Made by a program: the position numbers and the translations under genes. Of a stretch of 44,870 nucleotides of DNA, positions 23,436 to 32,769 are shown piece by piece. Within the stretch, counting starts at the first letter, position 1; the number at the start of each line of letters is the position of its first letter. The DNA is from Dehalococcoidales bacterium. Lineage in GTDB: Bacteria > Chloroflexota > Dehalococcoidia > Dehalococcoidales > RBG-16-60-22. The notes under the pieces are model-generated. The model made no database searches. It had not been told where the DNA came from and saw nothing but the letters and a program-made list of their open reading frames with translations. The stretch lies in NCBI GenBank assembly GCA_028714335.1, contig JAQTMM010000008.1, forward strand, positions 1 through 44,870, in the 5' to 3' direction.

Positions 23436-25235
23436 TTGTATCGAACTCATACCTGCGGTTCTCTAAGAAAATCCGACGTCGGGAAAAGTGTAACTCTAGC
23501 CGGCTGGGTCAACCGCCGCCGCGACCATGGCGGGCTGGTTTTCATAGACCTGCGCGATAGAGAAGGCATCGTTCAGACGGTGTTCAACCCCGAGATATCA
23601 AAAGAGGCAACAAAAATCGCCGAGCAATTAAGAAGCGAATTTGTCCTGACGCTCACCGGAGAGGTGACTTTACGCCCTAAAGGCACAGAAAACACCAAGA
23701 TACCCACTGGTGAAGTAGAAATAATCGTTAGTAAAGCGGAGATTCTAAACACTTCGATGACTCCACCGTTTTACATCAATGAAGAAGTCGAGGTTGATGA
23801 AAATGTCCGGTTAAAGTACCGGTATTTAGATCTACGCAGACCGCGTATGCGGGAAAACTTGACGTTGCGGCACCGCGTCATTAAATTCATCCACAGCTTC
23901 CTGGATGCTCGTGGTTTTATCGAGGTAGAAACGCCCACTTTTATCAAAAGCACACCAGAAGGTGCACGCGACTATTTAGTCCCCAGCAGGGTCCACCCGG
24001 GGTATTTTTATGCTTTACCCCAATCCCCACAACAGCTAAAACAGCTGTTAATGGTCGGTGGTCTAGAAAAATATTATCAACTTGCCCGCTGTTACCGCGA
24101 TGAAGACCTGCGTGCTGACCGCCAGCCGGAACACACCCAACTGGACGTTGAGATGAGTTTTGTGGAACGTGAAGATGTTTTAAAGCTACTGGAAGAACTC
24201 TATAGTGAAATGGCCAAAGCCATAAGGCCGGACATGAAGGTAGTCAACCCCTTCCCACGTTATTCCTATGCTGAAGTCATGATGCGTTATGCCTCGGACA
24301 AGCCCGATTTACGTTACGAGCTGGAGATTGCCGATATTACAGATATTGCCGGTAAAACCGACTTTACGGTCTTTAAGACAATTGTTGCCAACAAGGGCAT
24401 AGTTAGGGTATTTTCCGCTCCGGGTTGCGGGGAATATACCCATCATCAACTCGACGAGCTGATCCAGATAGCCACCAGCGCCGGTGCCAAAGGACTGTTG
24501 ACAATTTCGTTAGGTGCAAAGGGTGGCACGCTGGAAGAACTCACCATGGATTCGGTTAAGTCTATAGCAGCAAAATATTTGAGCCTGGAACAAGTCAAAG
24601 AAATCGCCAAAGCCTGTAAAGCCAATAAAGGCGACCTACTGCTCATCGTTGCCGGTGAAGCCGAGAAAATTTATCCGGCGCTTGACGCTTTACGCCGTGA
24701 TATGGCACGCCGTCTGAATATGGTTGACCCCAAAATCCTGCATTTTGCGTTTATAGTTGATTTCCCGCTGATTATCAAAAACCAGGAAACTGGACAATGG
24801 GAAGCGGCGAATAATCCTTTTACTCACCCCAAAAAAGAAGAAATTTCGTTACTAGATTCTACACCGGAAAAGGTTCATGGAGAAAATTATGACCTTACAT
24901 GTAACGGCATGGAGCTTTTGAGTGGCAGTATTCGCAACCACCGTTCTGACTTGCAGCTAAAGCTTTTTAAAATTTTGGGTTACAGTGATGAGCAAATAAA
25001 ACAGCTCTTCGGGCATATGCTGGAAGCATTTGACTATGGTGCACCGCCGCATGGAGGTTTTGGGGCAGGAATTGACAGGTTGATAATGATTTTAACAGGC
25101 GAATCAAATATCCGCGACGTAACGGCATTCCCCAAAAATCAAAGCGCCATCGATATGATGCTTGGAGCTCCATCACCAGTCGCCAAAGAACAGCTTAACG
25201 ACTTGCATATCTCCGTGATTGAAGAAGAAGAGTAG
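23436..25235 (+). CDS. aspS: Aspartyl-tRNA synthetase
   Basis: Class II synthetase charging tRNA-Asp. It has 599 residues from TTG at 23436 (MYRTHTCGSLRKSDVG), six nt after AGGAG. The OB-fold anticodon domain (VTLAGWVNRRRDHGGLVFID) comes first, then motif 2 (RCYRDEDLRADRQPEHTQLD, near residue 218), the bacterial GAD insertion (about 290-410), and motif 3 (GAGIDRLIMILTG, near 544). The bacterial-type length and insertion are intact. Whether it is discriminating or also charges tRNA-Asn cannot be told. tig follows 16 bp downstream. Confidence 0.96.
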   Translation: MYRTHTCGSLRKSDVGKSVTLAGWVNRRRDHGGLVFIDLRDREGIVQTVFNPEISKEATKIAEQLRSEFVLTLTGEVTLRPKGTENTKIPTGEVEIIVSKAEILNTSMTPPFYINEEVEVDENVRLKYRYLDLRRPRMRENLTLRHRVIKFIHSFLDARGFIEVETPTFIKSTPEGARDYLVPSRVHPGYFYALPQSPQQLKQLLMVGGLEKYYQLARCYRDEDLRADRQPEHTQLDVEMSFVEREDVLKLLEELYSEMAKAIRPDMKVVNPFPRYSYAEVMMRYASDKPDLRYELEIADITDIAGKTDFTVFKTIVANKGIVRVFSAPGCGEYTHHQLDELIQIATSAGAKGLLTISLGAKGGTLEELTMDSVKSIAAKYLSLEQVKEIAKACKANKGDLLLIVAGEAEKIYPALDALRRDMARRLNMVDPKILHFAFIVDFPLIIKNQETGQWEAANNPFTHPKKEEISLLDSTPEKVHGENYDLTCNGMELLSGSIRNHRSDLQLKLFKILGYSDEQIKQLFGHMLEAFDYGAPPHGGFGAGIDRLIMILTGESNIRDVTAFPKNQSAIDMMLGAPSPVAKEQLNDLHISVIEEEE

Positions 25236-25251
25236 CCAAACTGGAGGAAAA

Positions 25252-26595
25252 TTGAAAGTTACCAAAGAGAAAATTGAAAATTGCCAGGCGCATCTCATCA
25301 TTGAGATGGAACCGGATGAGATGGAACATGGCATGCAACATGCCTACGAACACCTGGTGCAAAATGCTAACATCCCCGGTTTCCGAAAGGGGAAAGCGCC
25401 CCGGTCGGTAGTTGAGAGTACACTGGGCAAAGGTAGAATGCTGGAAGAAGCCATCGATCATGTTATACCAGAAGCTTATGACAAGGCCTGTAAGGAACAG
25501 GAAATCGAGCCTTACGCCCAGCCGCAGCTTGAAATTACCAAAGCCGAACCATTGACGTTTAAAGCGGTAGTACCGCTTAGGCCTAAAGTTGAACTGGGTG
25601 ATTATAAAAACATCAAAATGCAGCCCGAAGCGGTTGAGATTAAGAAAGAGAACGTTGACGCCGTCCTCGAAGAGCTGCGCCACCAGCACGCCACCTGGGA
25701 ACCGGTAGAGAGAGAATTAAGATTCAATGATATAGCCACTATCGACATCAATGCCATGTCAGAAGAAAAACCGTTATTACAGACCGTTGGGTCGCAGTAT
25801 CCGGTTAACAAAGAATCTATCTCTCCGGCGCCGGGTTTTGCCGAGCAGGTTGCCGGTATGAAAAAAGGCGAAACCAAAGAGTTCGATATAACTTATCCAG
25901 CGGATTTCCCCAGCGACCAATTCGCCGGTAAAAATGCGCATTTCAAGGTAACTCTACAGGGAGTTAAAGAAGAAAAACTGCCAGAACTTGATGATAATTT
26001 GGCGACGACGGTTTCTCCCGAGATTAAGACGCTGGAGGGTCTGCGGGAGGAAGCTGAAAAAAGCTTAAAGCTCAGGGGCGAAGAACGTGCCCGTATGGAT
26101 TTTGAAGAAAAAGTCATTAACACCGCCGTCGAACAAGCTAAAGTTGAATACCCTCCGGTTTTAGTTGATCTTGAAGTCAACCGTATCATTACAGACCAGG
26201 CAAGGCAGTTACAGATGAGCGGGCAGGGTATAGATGAATACTTAAGAAGCATTAATAAAACCCCGGAACAACTGCAGGAAGACCTAAGGCCTATCTCCAT
26301 CAGGAATATCAATGCGTCGCTGGTTTTAAGTAAAATCGCCGAACAGGAAAAAATAGAAGTCAGCGATGAAGAAATCAAGAACGGCATCAACAACATGATT
26401 AAGGGAATCAGCGATGACAAAAAAGAAGAAATGATTAAGATGCTGGATACACCCCAAAACCGGCAGTCGATAACCCAGTCGCTGAAAACAAGAAAAACCA
26501 TCGAGCGCCTTACGGACATCGCGAAAGGTGCTAAAATAAAAGTAGAAGCTGAAAAGAAGGAAGAAAAGATAGAGAACAAGGAGGAGAAGAAATGA
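25252..26595 (+). CDS. tig: Trigger factor
   Basis: Ribosome-associated chaperone and prolyl isomerase. It has 447 residues. The N-terminal domain contains the ribosome-docking [19 protein letters not shown]-like PPIase domain (about residues 150-235, [19 protein letters not shown] to HFKVTLQGV) and the long helical C-terminal arm follow. The tail is highly charged ([18 protein letters not shown]). The start is TTG at 25252, 5 nt after GGAGG. The frame also extends upstream to 25219 inside aspS, which I reject. The stop overlaps clpP by ATGA. Confidence 0.95.
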   Translation: MKVTKEKIENCQAHLIIEMEPDEMEHGMQHAYEHLVQNANIPGFRKGKAPRSVVESTLGKGRMLEEAIDHVIPEAYDKACKEQEIEPYAQPQLEITKAEPLTFKAVVPLRPKVELGDYKNIKMQPEAVEIKKENVDAVLEELRHQHATWEPVERELRFNDIATIDINAMSEEKPLLQTVGSQYPVNKESISPAPGFAEQVAGMKKGETKEFDITYPADFPSDQFAGKNAHFKVTLQGVKEEKLPELDDNLATTVSPEIKTLEGLREEAEKSLKLRGEERARMDFEEKVINTAVEQAKVEYPPVLVDLEVNRIITDQARQLQMSGQGIDEYLRSINKTPEQLQEDLRPISIRNINASLVLSKIAEQEKIEVSDEEIKNGINNMIKGISDDKKEEMIKMLDTPQNRQSITQSLKTRKTIERLTDIAKGAKIKVEAEKKEEKIENKEEKK

Positions 26596-27218
26596 ACGTC
26601 AATCCTTTAAACGTTATGCCCTATGTCGTCGAGAGCGGCCCGAGAGGCGAAAGAGTCTCGGACATCTACTCGATGCTTTTAAAAGAGCGCATCGTGATGC
26701 TCTTTACGGAAATCACCGACCCGATAGCCAACGTCCTGATTGCCCAGCTGCTTTACCTGGAAAGGGAAGACCCGGAACGCGATATTAACATGTACATCCA
26801 GAGTCCGGGCGGCAGCGTCAGCGCAGGCCTGGCTATATACGATACCATGCAGCTTATCCGGCCGCCGGTATCGACAATCTGTGTTGGTATGGCCGCCAGC
26901 ATGGCGACGGTGCTGCTTTGCTCCGGCGTCAAGGGCAAGCGCTATGCTTTACCCCACTCCACCATCCACATGCACCAGGCGCTGGGCGGAGTGCGAGGGC
27001 AAGCCGCCGACATGGTGATTGCCGCCAAAGAAATTGTCCGCAACAATGATATTATTAAACAAATATTGGTAAAACACACAGGTCAGACGATTGAAAAAAT
27101 AACGCATGACACCGACCGTGACTTTTACCTTGACGCCGAACAGGCTAAAGAATACGGGCTTATCGATGAGGTTTTGAGTAAAGTAGAAGAGAAGGAAGAT
27201 AAAACCAAGAAAAAGTAA
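26592..27218 (+). CDS. clpP: ATP-dependent Clp protease proteolytic subunit
   Basis: Serine protease of the Clp complex. It has 208 residues. The nucleophile Ser is in [13 protein letters not shown], the catalytic His in [10 protein letters not shown] and the Asp in the [13 protein letters not shown] region. [20 protein letters not shown] is the substrate-binding strand. The C-terminal tail is lysine-rich (KEDKTKKK). The start overlaps tig by ATGA, so it is translationally coupled. clpX, which usually follows, is absent here; the next gene is convergent, with 2 bp between stops. Confidence 0.97.
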   Translation: MNVNPLNVMPYVVESGPRGERVSDIYSMLLKERIVMLFTEITDPIANVLIAQLLYLEREDPERDINMYIQSPGGSVSAGLAIYDTMQLIRPPVSTICVGMAASMATVLLCSGVKGKRYALPHSTIHMHQALGGVRGQAADMVIAAKEIVRNNDIIKQILVKHTGQTIEKITHDTDRDFYLDAEQAKEYGLIDEVLSKVEEKEDKTKKK

Positions 27219-27220
27219 TA

Positions 27221-28060
27221 CTATTCGGGTAGTTTACCCCTCACCGCTGCATCAATCTCCCAGGTGAGGTCGTAACCGTCAATCAATCGGCCGGCAGTGT
27301 CAACCACCTGCCGGTCTTTTGTTACCTTGATTTTGCCTTCACTAAAGGCTTTGAGGGTATAGATAACCAGAGGTAATTCCCGCACCATGCCATGAGCGCG
27401 AATAGCTTTAAACAAAGCGTTTTCCACGCCTTCAGTAGCTTTTATTTCATCTACGGTTTTGTCTTTTATATCATCCCAGAGTTTCTCAAAAGCCTTGCCG
27501 CGGATGGGGAAAGTACAATAGGTTGCCGTAGGGCCCATATCCAGTTCCGGTATTGCTACGTGCATTTTAATGCCTTGTGTTTCTGCTTTTGTTTCAATAA
27601 GTTTCCAGACTACCTGCTGCCATGTGCCTGCAGGCCCGCCTGGCGCTGCGGGGTGAAGGTTGATGATTTCGTATTTATCGCACATAACTGGTGTGGTAAC
27701 CAGCATAAAACCGGCCAGAATACACAGGTCGGGGTCGAAGTGCTCAAGGCGTTTAATAACCTCATTATCATAATCAATACGCCACTGGGGGAGGGGTTGT
27801 GACAGGTCGGGATTGGGCATATTCTTCATGGCACGGTAACGCTGATAAGAGTAACTTACTAAAGGAATACCGTAGCTGTTAACCATATCCAGGTACTGAT
27901 CGGTGGGTTCGGTCTCACCGCGTTCACGGCTGCAATAAACGAATTCTATTTCCGCATTGAGCCCGCCGGACTGAATGGCATCATGCGCGGCCTGAAGCAT
28001 ACCCTTGGAGCCGGCGCCTCTGCCGGTAGAAAACCAACCGATTTTATACTTTCCGGACAC
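27221..28060 (-). CDS. Formyltransferase-fold protein (PurN-like), substrate unknown
   Basis: A 279-residue protein. The core resembles glycinamide ribonucleotide and methionyl-tRNA formyltransferases: DLCILAGFMLVTTPVM, then INLHPAAPGGPAGTWQ with the catalytic Asn and His, and AIPELDMGPTATYC with the catalytic Asp. The N-terminal part differs from PurN in its longer insertion (GETEPTDQYL, RYRAMKNMPNPDLSQPLPQW). The C-terminal 60 residues (ALKAFSEGKIKVTKDRQVVD) are an extra segment. The start is GTG at 28060 with GAGGGGG. It closes a minus-strand operon after the PHP gene, 2 bp apart. Its true substrate could be another amine. Confidence 0.78.
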   Translation of the reverse strand: MSGKYKIGWFSTGRGAGSKGMLQAAHDAIQSGGLNAEIEFVYCSRERGETEPTDQYLDMVNSYGIPLVSYSYQRYRAMKNMPNPDLSQPLPQWRIDYDNEVIKRLEHFDPDLCILAGFMLVTTPVMCDKYEIINLHPAAPGGPAGTWQQVVWKLIETKAETQGIKMHVAIPELDMGPTATYCTFPIRGKAFEKLWDDIKDKTVDEIKATEGVENALFKAIRAHGMVRELPLVIYTLKAFSEGKIKVTKDRQVVDTAGRLIDGYDLTWEIDAAVRGKLPE

Positions 28061-28062
28061 GT

Positions 28063-28719
28063 TTACCCCCTCTTAGTTATTTTTCCTGTAACCTTTGCCC
28101 ATGTGCTAAAAAAATGGACGAATACGCCCGACCTTTTACCGTAAATTGTTCCCTGCCTGACGGACTCAAGAAATTCTTCTTTGGTATTGAAATCCGGCAT
28201 CTCAATATAGGCATTACCGATTTCGTAAATAGTATGAGCGTCACTGCCGGCGCCGCCGGGTATATTATGCTTTATTGCGAAGTCTTTGGCTTTATTGGTG
28301 TTAGCGGGAAAAGGGCTTCTTGAGTTCAGTATTTCCATCAGGTCGATGTCTTTTGCTATTTCGTCGATTGCTTTATCTTTTAGAGCCGAACCCCTTATAG
28401 TTTCAAAGGGGTGGGGAATATTAACTAAAGCGTCCTGTTCGCGGATACGCATAATGGCTTCACGCGGAGTTATGCCGCTGGGGATGGTTTCTTTGAGAAA
28501 CATGCCCATAATCTCGCCCTCGGTAGTGAGTATTTCTTCCGCCACGATTACTTTAAAAGGGGCGAATTTTTGCATCTCCAAACCACCTTCGGCCGTACCA
28601 TGGTCAGCGATGGCGATACAGTTGATTTTTAGCTTTTCACACCGTTTGATGATTTTATCCAGCGGCGTTTGGCAGTCCATCGAGTATTTTGAGTGGATAT
28701 GTAAATCGGCTTTTAACAA
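28063..28719 (-). CDS. PHP-domain phosphoesterase
   Basis: A 218-residue metal-dependent phosphoesterase of the PHP superfamily. Metal ligands are visible as DLHIHSKYSMD, IAIADHGTAEG, VAEEILTTEGE, NIPHPFE and GSDAHTIYEIG. Small PHP proteins of this type often act on nucleoside 3',5'-bisphosphates or related phosphate esters. The substrate is unproven. The start is TTG at 28719 with GAGGA upstream, overlapping the peptidase stop by 7 nt. Confidence 0.9.
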   Translation of the reverse strand: MLKADLHIHSKYSMDCQTPLDKIIKRCEKLKINCIAIADHGTAEGGLEMQKFAPFKVIVAEEILTTEGEIMGMFLKETIPSGITPREAIMRIREQDALVNIPHPFETIRGSALKDKAIDEIAKDIDLMEILNSRSPFPANTNKAKDFAIKHNIPGGAGSDAHTIYEIGNAYIEMPDFNTKEEFLESVRQGTIYGKRSGVFVHFFSTWAKVTGKITKRG

Positions 28720-29774
28720 GTCATTTTCCTCGCTTTAGTAATAGGCTTCACTTTTCCATTTTCTATGACTACCGTGTCTTCAATTCTAACGCCGCCCCAG
28801 CCCTCCAGATAAATTCCAGGCTCAACGGTGAAGACCATGCTGTCGGACAGCTTTTCTTTGGAGTTAGGGCTTAAGAATGGCAGCTCATGCTCGGCAAAAC
28901 CGACGCCGTGACCTAATGAATGGCCGAAAGCCTCACCATAACCAGCCTTCTCGATTATTTTACGCGCTATAGCGTCGGCGGCTTTAGCAGTCATGCCCTG
29001 ACTGATTTTGGCGATAGCAGTCTGTTGCGCTTTAAGCACGATGTTATAGATTCCCTTGTATTTTTCGGTAGGATTACCAAGGCATATTGTGCGGGTAAGG
29101 TCGCTGCCGTAGCCGCGATATTTAGCCCCCATATCAACGACTATGGCATCACCCTCGTTGATAATACGATCAGTGGGCTTGGCGTGGGGTAATGCCGCAT
29201 TTGACCCCGACCCAACAATAACATCAAAAGCAATGGCCTCACTGCCGTTTTCACGCATGGCTTTTTCCAGTTCCCAGGCTACTTGTTTTTCCGTTATACC
29301 GGGATTAAGTCTGGACTCCACGTATTCAAAAGCGGTGTCGGTAATCTCGGACGCTTTAACGATAAAGTCAATTTCTTCCGGTTCTTTAATAGTCCGGATT
29401 TCTTCAACAAAACTACTAAGTGAAACAAGCTTGATGCTGGTTAAAGCGCGGCGTAACTGGCGGAAAAACTCATAATTAACATCGCCACCCTCAAAGCCCA
29501 TTCTCTTAATACCCAGTTCATTTGCAAAAGCAGGCAGCCAGGTTTGAATGTTTCCGGTGATGCGGTGTATTTCAAAGTCGGGCGCTTCATCTTTAGCCTG
29601 TTCGGTGTAACGGAAGTCGGTAGCAAGAATAGCTTTTTGTTGAGAAATAATCAGGTAGCCTGCTGTGCCGTGAAAGCCGGATAGGTAACGCCGGTTATGC
29701 GCCTGCGTGATAAAAACAGCGTCGAGGTCTTTTTTAATCAATTTGTCGCGTAGATTTTGGAGTCTATTCTTCAT
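28713..29774 (-). CDS. pepP: Xaa-Pro aminopeptidase (M24 family)
   Basis: A 353-residue metallopeptidase removing N-terminal residues before proline. The N-terminal creatinase-like domain (ITQAHNRRYLSGFHGTAGYL) precedes the pita-bread catalytic domain. Ligands are Asp in VVDMGAKYRGYGSDLTRT, His in FGHSLGHGVG and two Glu in FTVEPGIYLEGWGGVRIED. The start is the ATG at 29774, overlapping the xerC stop by 11 nt (GATGAAGAATAG). A longer frame upstream to 29879 lies inside xerC and is not used. PepQ-type specificity is an alternative. Confidence 0.93.
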   Translation of the reverse strand: MKNRLQNLRDKLIKKDLDAVFITQAHNRRYLSGFHGTAGYLIISQQKAILATDFRYTEQAKDEAPDFEIHRITGNIQTWLPAFANELGIKRMGFEGGDVNYEFFRQLRRALTSIKLVSLSSFVEEIRTIKEPEEIDFIVKASEITDTAFEYVESRLNPGITEKQVAWELEKAMRENGSEAIAFDVIVGSGSNAALPHAKPTDRIINEGDAIVVDMGAKYRGYGSDLTRTICLGNPTEKYKGIYNIVLKAQQTAIAKISQGMTAKAADAIARKIIEKAGYGEAFGHSLGHGVGFAEHELPFLSPNSKEKLSDSMVFTVEPGIYLEGWGGVRIEDTVVIENGKVKPITKARKMTC

Positions 29775-30672
29775 CGTCGTAACTTTCTCCCTTGGCCATC
29801 GGGTGGGCGGAAAGGTAAATCTTACGCGCCCGTTTTTGAGTAACGTGAGTATAAATCTGTGTTGAGGCGAGGTCGGCATGGCCCAGTAATTCTTGAACTA
29901 CCTTTAAGTCCGCCCCGCCATCAAGCAGGTGAGTGGCGAAGGTGTGACGCAGAGTATGGGGATGGACGCTTTTACTGATGGTGCGTGCATATTTACTGAT
30001 TATCTTTTGAACGCGCCGTACCAAAATCCTCTCCCCATAACGGTTGAGGAATAAAGCGCTGTTTTTCTTACCGGCAAGCAGTTCTTTCCTACCTTTGTTG
30101 ATATAGGTTTCTAAAGACTGCGCCGCCGGCCTTCCAATAAGCACAATGCGCTCTTTTGAGCCTTTGCCCCAGACACGTATCTCATTCGTGGAGAGGTTTA
30201 TCTGGTCGATGTTAATATTCACCAACTCACTGACACGCAGACCGGAGGCATAAAGCAGTTCCATTAAAGCTCGGTCGCGCTGGCCCTGCGGCTTGGAGAG
30301 GTCGGGAGACTCTAATAGCCGCTTGGCTTCATTTATAGTCAGAAAAGTGGGCAGGCGTTTATCCAGCTTGGGTGAAACGGTTGTGGCGGCGGGGCTAACC
30401 GAGATAAGGTTTTCACGCATCAGGAAGCGGTAAAATGACCGGATAGCGGAAAGCTTGCGAGCGATGCTCGTTTTGGCGAAGCCACGCTGTAAAAGGTACG
30501 CCAAAAAACTGCGCAGCGTTTGTTTATCTACTTTTCTTAATGTATCGAGGCCCTGGTCAGTGGCATACTGGAAAAATTCCTGAAGGTCATTGGTATAGTT
30601 GCGGACGGTGTAAGCCGAGGCGTTCTTCTCCGCCTCCAGAAAAGCTATATACCTGCCGAATACTCCCTGCAT
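29764..30672 (-). CDS. xerC: Tyrosine recombinase XerC/XerD family
   Basis: A complete 302-residue Xer recombinase. The N-terminal SAM-like domain is followed by catalytic Arg in ASGLRVSELVNIN, Lys in GKGSKERIVLIG, HTLRHTFATHLLDGG, the His in LGHADLAST and nucleophile Tyr274 in TQIYTHVTQ. It lies 2 bp after topA in the order dprA-topA-xer, common in bacteria, where it is usually XerC. The partner would be the truncated gene at 1-769. The name XerC rests on gene order only. Confidence 0.92.
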   Translation of the reverse strand: MQGVFGRYIAFLEAEKNASAYTVRNYTNDLQEFFQYATDQGLDTLRKVDKQTLRSFLAYLLQRGFAKTSIARKLSAIRSFYRFLMRENLISVSPAATTVSPKLDKRLPTFLTINEAKRLLESPDLSKPQGQRDRALMELLYASGLRVSELVNINIDQINLSTNEIRVWGKGSKERIVLIGRPAAQSLETYINKGRKELLAGKKNSALFLNRYGERILVRRVQKIISKYARTISKSVHPHTLRHTFATHLLDGGADLKVVQELLGHADLASTQIYTHVTQKRARKIYLSAHPMAKGESYDDEE

Positions 30673-30674
30673 AT

Positions 30675-32768
30675 TTAGCTACTTTTTACTTCTTCCTGTT
30701 TTTCCTTATAGCTGCACTTGATACACCATGCCTGCTTACCATGTTGTGTCAATAAGCTGCCGCATTGCGGGCAGGGCTCGTGGAGGGGCTTAAAGTTGGT
30801 GAGGAATTTGCATTCCGGATAGCCGGTGCAGCCATAGAAAGTCCGCCGTCTTTTATTAATCCTCTGGATGAGCTCTTTACCGCATTCCGGGCACTTGGCA
30901 TCCATTTTTATCTGGAAAGATTGGGTGTATTTACAATCAGGATATCCACTACAGGCGATGAACTTGCCAAAGCGTCCCGCCTTGATAAGTAGCGGTTTGC
31001 CGCATTGCGGGCACATGTCGCCGGTAGGTTCATCCGGCAGTTTAACCTTTTCCGCGGTCTCTACGGCTTTTTCATAATCCTTTTCAAAAGGTGTATAAAA
31101 ATCCTGGATAACGCTCGGCCATTCACGCTTGTTGTTGGCAATGTCATCTAGCTCTTCTTCCATTTCAGCCGTGAATTGGACATTTATGATGTCGGGGAAA
31201 TGTTGGACAAGTAAATCGTTCGTAGCAATACCCAAATCAGTTGGTCTAAAGACGCCTTTATCCTTTTCCACGTAGCCGCGGTCCTGAATAGTGGAAATCG
31301 TCGGCGCATAGGTGCTGGGGCGTCCGATGCCGTTCTGCTCCAGTGTTTTCACTAAAGTAGCCTCGGTATAGCGGGGTGGTGGTTGGGTAAAGCGCTGGTT
31401 GGGGAAAACGTCCACCAGATTAAGCATGTCGCCTTTTGCAAGAGGAGGCAGGGTAATTTTACCCTCATCTTCAGCTTCGTCTTTGCCTTCACTATATAAA
31501 GTCATAAAGCCGGGAAATGTATTTACAGAAGCGACGGTTCTTAGCATGTATTCGTGGTGGTTTTTGGCGTTGATGTCCACTGTGGTGTTTTCAAAGACAG
31601 CCGCCGCCATCTGGCTGGCGACCATACGCTTCCAGATAAGGTCGTAGAGGCGGTATTGCGCGTTATTAAGGAACTTTTTAATGCTACTTGGCTCTCGCCT
31701 CACGGACGTAGGGCGGATGGCTTCATGAGCTTCCTGGGCGCCCCGGGAACGGGAGGTAAAGACGCGCGGTTTGGGCGGCAGATATCTCTCTCCATAGGTA
31801 TCACGGATGTACGATATTGTGTCCGCCAATGCCGAGGACGCAATATGCGTCGAATCGGTGCGCATGTAGGTAATCAAGCCAACGTTACCCTCATCGCCTA
31901 AGGGGAGGCCTTCATAAAGCTGCTGGGCAATTGCCATTGTCTGTTTAGCGGAAAAACGCAGTTTACGCCAGGCTTCTTGTTGAAGGGTGCTGGTAGTGAA
32001 TGGCGGCGCGGGTTGGCGGTTAACGTCTTTTTTGTTAACGTTTAATACGCCGTAAGCCGCCTGTTTTAAGGCATCCTCGATTTCTTTTGACTCCTCCGCA
32101 GAATGCACTTCTATTTTCTTTTCGGGGGCGATGGCCACCAACGTCGCACGGAAGGGTGGTTGTTCATTGGGCTTGGTGAGTTCCACTTCAATCACCCAGT
32201 ATTCCTGCGGAATAAACGCCTGGATTTCACGTTCTCTGTCAACGATTATTTTTACAGCCACTGATTGTACGCGCCCGGCTGAAAGGCGCTTACGGACCTT
32301 TTTCCAGAGCAGGGGGCTGATTTTATAGCCTACTAATCTATCCAGAATGCGTCGAGCCTGCTGGGCATTGATAAGCTGCATATCCAACTCACGCGGGTTC
32401 TGGAATGCTTCTTTTACAGCTTCTTCGGTAATTTCGCGGAAAACGACGCGCTGGAATGACTTATCTTTGTCTTTGGTTACCTCGGCAAGGTGCCAGGCAA
32501 TAGCTTCGCCTTCACGGTCAGGATCTGTTGCCAGATATATATTGGTAGCATCTTTAGTGGCTTGTTTAATATCATTAACCAGCTTGGTTTTTTGCTTGGG
32601 TACAACGTATTTAGGCGTAAAGCCGTTTTCAATATCCAGTCCCATCTGGCTCCGGGGAAGGTCTCTAACATGGCCAAGTGAAGCCATGATGATGTAATTT
32701 TTACCCAAGATTTTACTAAGCGTTCTGGTTTTGGCCGGGGACTCAACGATAACAAGATTTTTTGCCAT
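30675..32768 (-). CDS. topA: DNA topoisomerase I
   Basis: Type IA topoisomerase relaxing negative supercoils. It has 697 residues from ATG at 32768 (MAKNLVIVESPAKTRTL). The Toprim acidic DxD(xE) is in ATDPDREGEAIAWH, the active-site Tyr near residue 301 in GLITYMRTDSTHI, and ENGIGRPSTYAPTIS is the C-terminal signature. Three C-terminal zinc ribbons follow, each with a CxxC pair: CPQCGKPLL...ACSGYPDCKY, CPECGKELI...GCTGYPECKF and CPQCGSLLT...WCIKCSYK. It overlaps the dprA stop (the TTG at 32777 is an alternative start). Confidence 0.97.
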   Translation of the reverse strand: MAKNLVIVESPAKTRTLSKILGKNYIIMASLGHVRDLPRSQMGLDIENGFTPKYVVPKQKTKLVNDIKQATKDATNIYLATDPDREGEAIAWHLAEVTKDKDKSFQRVVFREITEEAVKEAFQNPRELDMQLINAQQARRILDRLVGYKISPLLWKKVRKRLSAGRVQSVAVKIIVDREREIQAFIPQEYWVIEVELTKPNEQPPFRATLVAIAPEKKIEVHSAEESKEIEDALKQAAYGVLNVNKKDVNRQPAPPFTTSTLQQEAWRKLRFSAKQTMAIAQQLYEGLPLGDEGNVGLITYMRTDSTHIASSALADTISYIRDTYGERYLPPKPRVFTSRSRGAQEAHEAIRPTSVRREPSSIKKFLNNAQYRLYDLIWKRMVASQMAAAVFENTTVDINAKNHHEYMLRTVASVNTFPGFMTLYSEGKDEAEDEGKITLPPLAKGDMLNLVDVFPNQRFTQPPPRYTEATLVKTLEQNGIGRPSTYAPTISTIQDRGYVEKDKGVFRPTDLGIATNDLLVQHFPDIINVQFTAEMEEELDDIANNKREWPSVIQDFYTPFEKDYEKAVETAEKVKLPDEPTGDMCPQCGKPLLIKAGRFGKFIACSGYPDCKYTQSFQIKMDAKCPECGKELIQRINKRRRTFYGCTGYPECKFLTNFKPLHEPCPQCGSLLTQHGKQAWCIKCSYKEKQEEVKSS

Positions 32769-32769
32769 A

